Below are positions 26,110 to 26,507 of a stretch of 26,507 nucleotides of DNA, piece after piece. The DNA lies in the NCBI GenBank assembly GCA_004009845.1, contig RMBW01000217.1:1-26507 (forward strand). Reading direction: 5' to 3'. Origin of the DNA: Davidsoniella eucalypti. Lineage: Eukaryota > Ascomycota > Sordariomycetes > Microascales > Ceratocystidaceae. The notes under the pieces were generated by a model. The model did no database searches. It was given only the letters and a program-made list of their open reading frames with translations, and had not been told where the DNA came from. The translations under genes were made by a program, and so were the position numbers. Positions within the stretch are counted from its first letter, which is position 1. Every line of letters begins with the position of its first letter.

Positions 26110-26507
26110 CTACGACAATAACCAGGCAGTGTACAGAGACTGGACAGTAATGTCCCAGTTCTTCTTGGTTTTCTCCGTGAAGATGCGCCAGGCAACAGTG
26201 TCTTCCACATGTTCCAGAGGTTCCCACGTCGCATCTTGGTAGCCTAGCCATTTGACGAGGGCTTGCTTGTGACCTCGGGAAGTGCGCTGTTTTCAATATT
26301 GCCTCCACCCTGTACTCACCAGCCTCTAATGAGGGGTCCTCAAGCGCTTCCCTAGCCGTGATTGCGACAGGCTCATCGTCCTGAATTTCCTGAGATGGCA
26401 AGGGGTTGTTTGGGGCGCGTCGGATGAGGCTCACATGGAAGACTGGGTGAATATCCGAGGGTACGTTCAGGCGAACGTTATGGCTGCCTACAACTTCCAG
26501 GACAGTG
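26110..26507 (-). pseudogene. pol: Ty3/gypsy Pol C-terminus of Gy3 (frameshifted)
   Basis: From the window edge the frame reads VLEVVGSHNVRLNV, IHPVFHVSLIRRAPNNPLPSQ, then GEYRVEAIL, all close to Gy2 Pol near its C-terminus. At about 26287-26291 an extra A in a short A run shifts the frame. The next frame continues the chromodomain (QALVKWLGYQDATWEPLEHV) to QSLYTAWLLS and a TAG at 26110-26112. The C-terminus is about 24 residues shorter than in Gy2. The frameshift falls inside the chromodomain, so this copy would lack a working one. Most of pol lies outside the window. Confidence 0.85.

Larger units (their letters stand above)
25641..26507 (-). mobile_element. Ty3/gypsy chromovirus Gy3, older relative, 3' end
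   Basis: On the minus strand this is the 3' end of a third element: the Pol C-terminus with chromodomain, an untranslated region, a polypurine tract and the 3' LTR. It is clearly related to Gy1 and Gy2 but diverged in coding and LTR sequence, and its Pol has a frameshift. The rest lies beyond the right edge. The 3' LTR abuts the helicase start codon. The opposite flank is outside the window, so a target duplication cannot be checked (AGCAT at 25636-25640 is the expected sequence). Confidence 0.9.

Noticed and set aside
1..26507. Telomere repeats, tRNA genes, CRISPR arrays
   Set aside because: Scanned for TTAGGG/CCCTAA runs, B-box-like GGTTCGA segments and spaced direct repeats; only isolated chance hits were found.

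Overview
The window looks like fungal DNA, most likely from a filamentous ascomycete (Pezizomycotina). The evidence is Ty3/gypsy chromodomain retrotransposons, a Tad1-like LINE with an RNase H domain, a telomere-linked RecQ-type helicase gene, a decayed secreted intradiol dioxygenase-like gene, and long AT-rich stretches without genes. This mix is typical of a subtelomere or a repeat-rich AT isochore. I saw no convincing single-copy housekeeping gene, tRNA, rRNA, CRISPR array or telomere repeat array. The species is not identifiable from what I can see.

Layout. 1-2513: 3' part of a Ty3 element (here Gy1), inserted into the RNase H domain of a LINE on the minus strand (2514-~6332). ~6333-8334: AT-rich block A, a diverged copy of the 3' flank of the helicase gene further right, ending in an exact 61-bp tandem duplication. 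8401-8920: intradiol dioxygenase-like pseudogene. 8921-10334: no gene. 10335-~11000: block C, an inverted third copy of the helicase 3' end, carrying a 148-bp solo LTR. 12400-18828: a complete Ty3 element (Gy2) with identical 181-bp LTRs and a 5-bp target duplication. 18964-19137: solo LTR of the same family. 19393-19776: possible Copia relic. 20411-22230: block B, the helicase 3' flank. 22102-25640 minus: helicase gene in two overlapping reading frames. 25641-26507 minus: 3' end of a third, older Ty3 element (Gy3), whose LTR abuts the helicase start codon.

The most informative object is Gy2. Its 5' LTR and primer-binding region share an exact 11-nt complementarity, the layout of Tf1/sushi-type self-priming. 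Its leader holds a run of nine short hairpins whose arms change in compensating ways. Gag and Pol are joined by a plausible -1 frameshift site followed by an 8-bp hairpin. Gag begins with an unexpected hydrophobic segment. The second theme is the helicase: three loci share its 3' tail from nearly the same codon onward, each joined to different upstream sequence, and the intact copy has had its 5' end replaced by an LTR.

Everything here is by-eye reading of sequence and translations. Homology calls rest on recognised motifs and not on searches.
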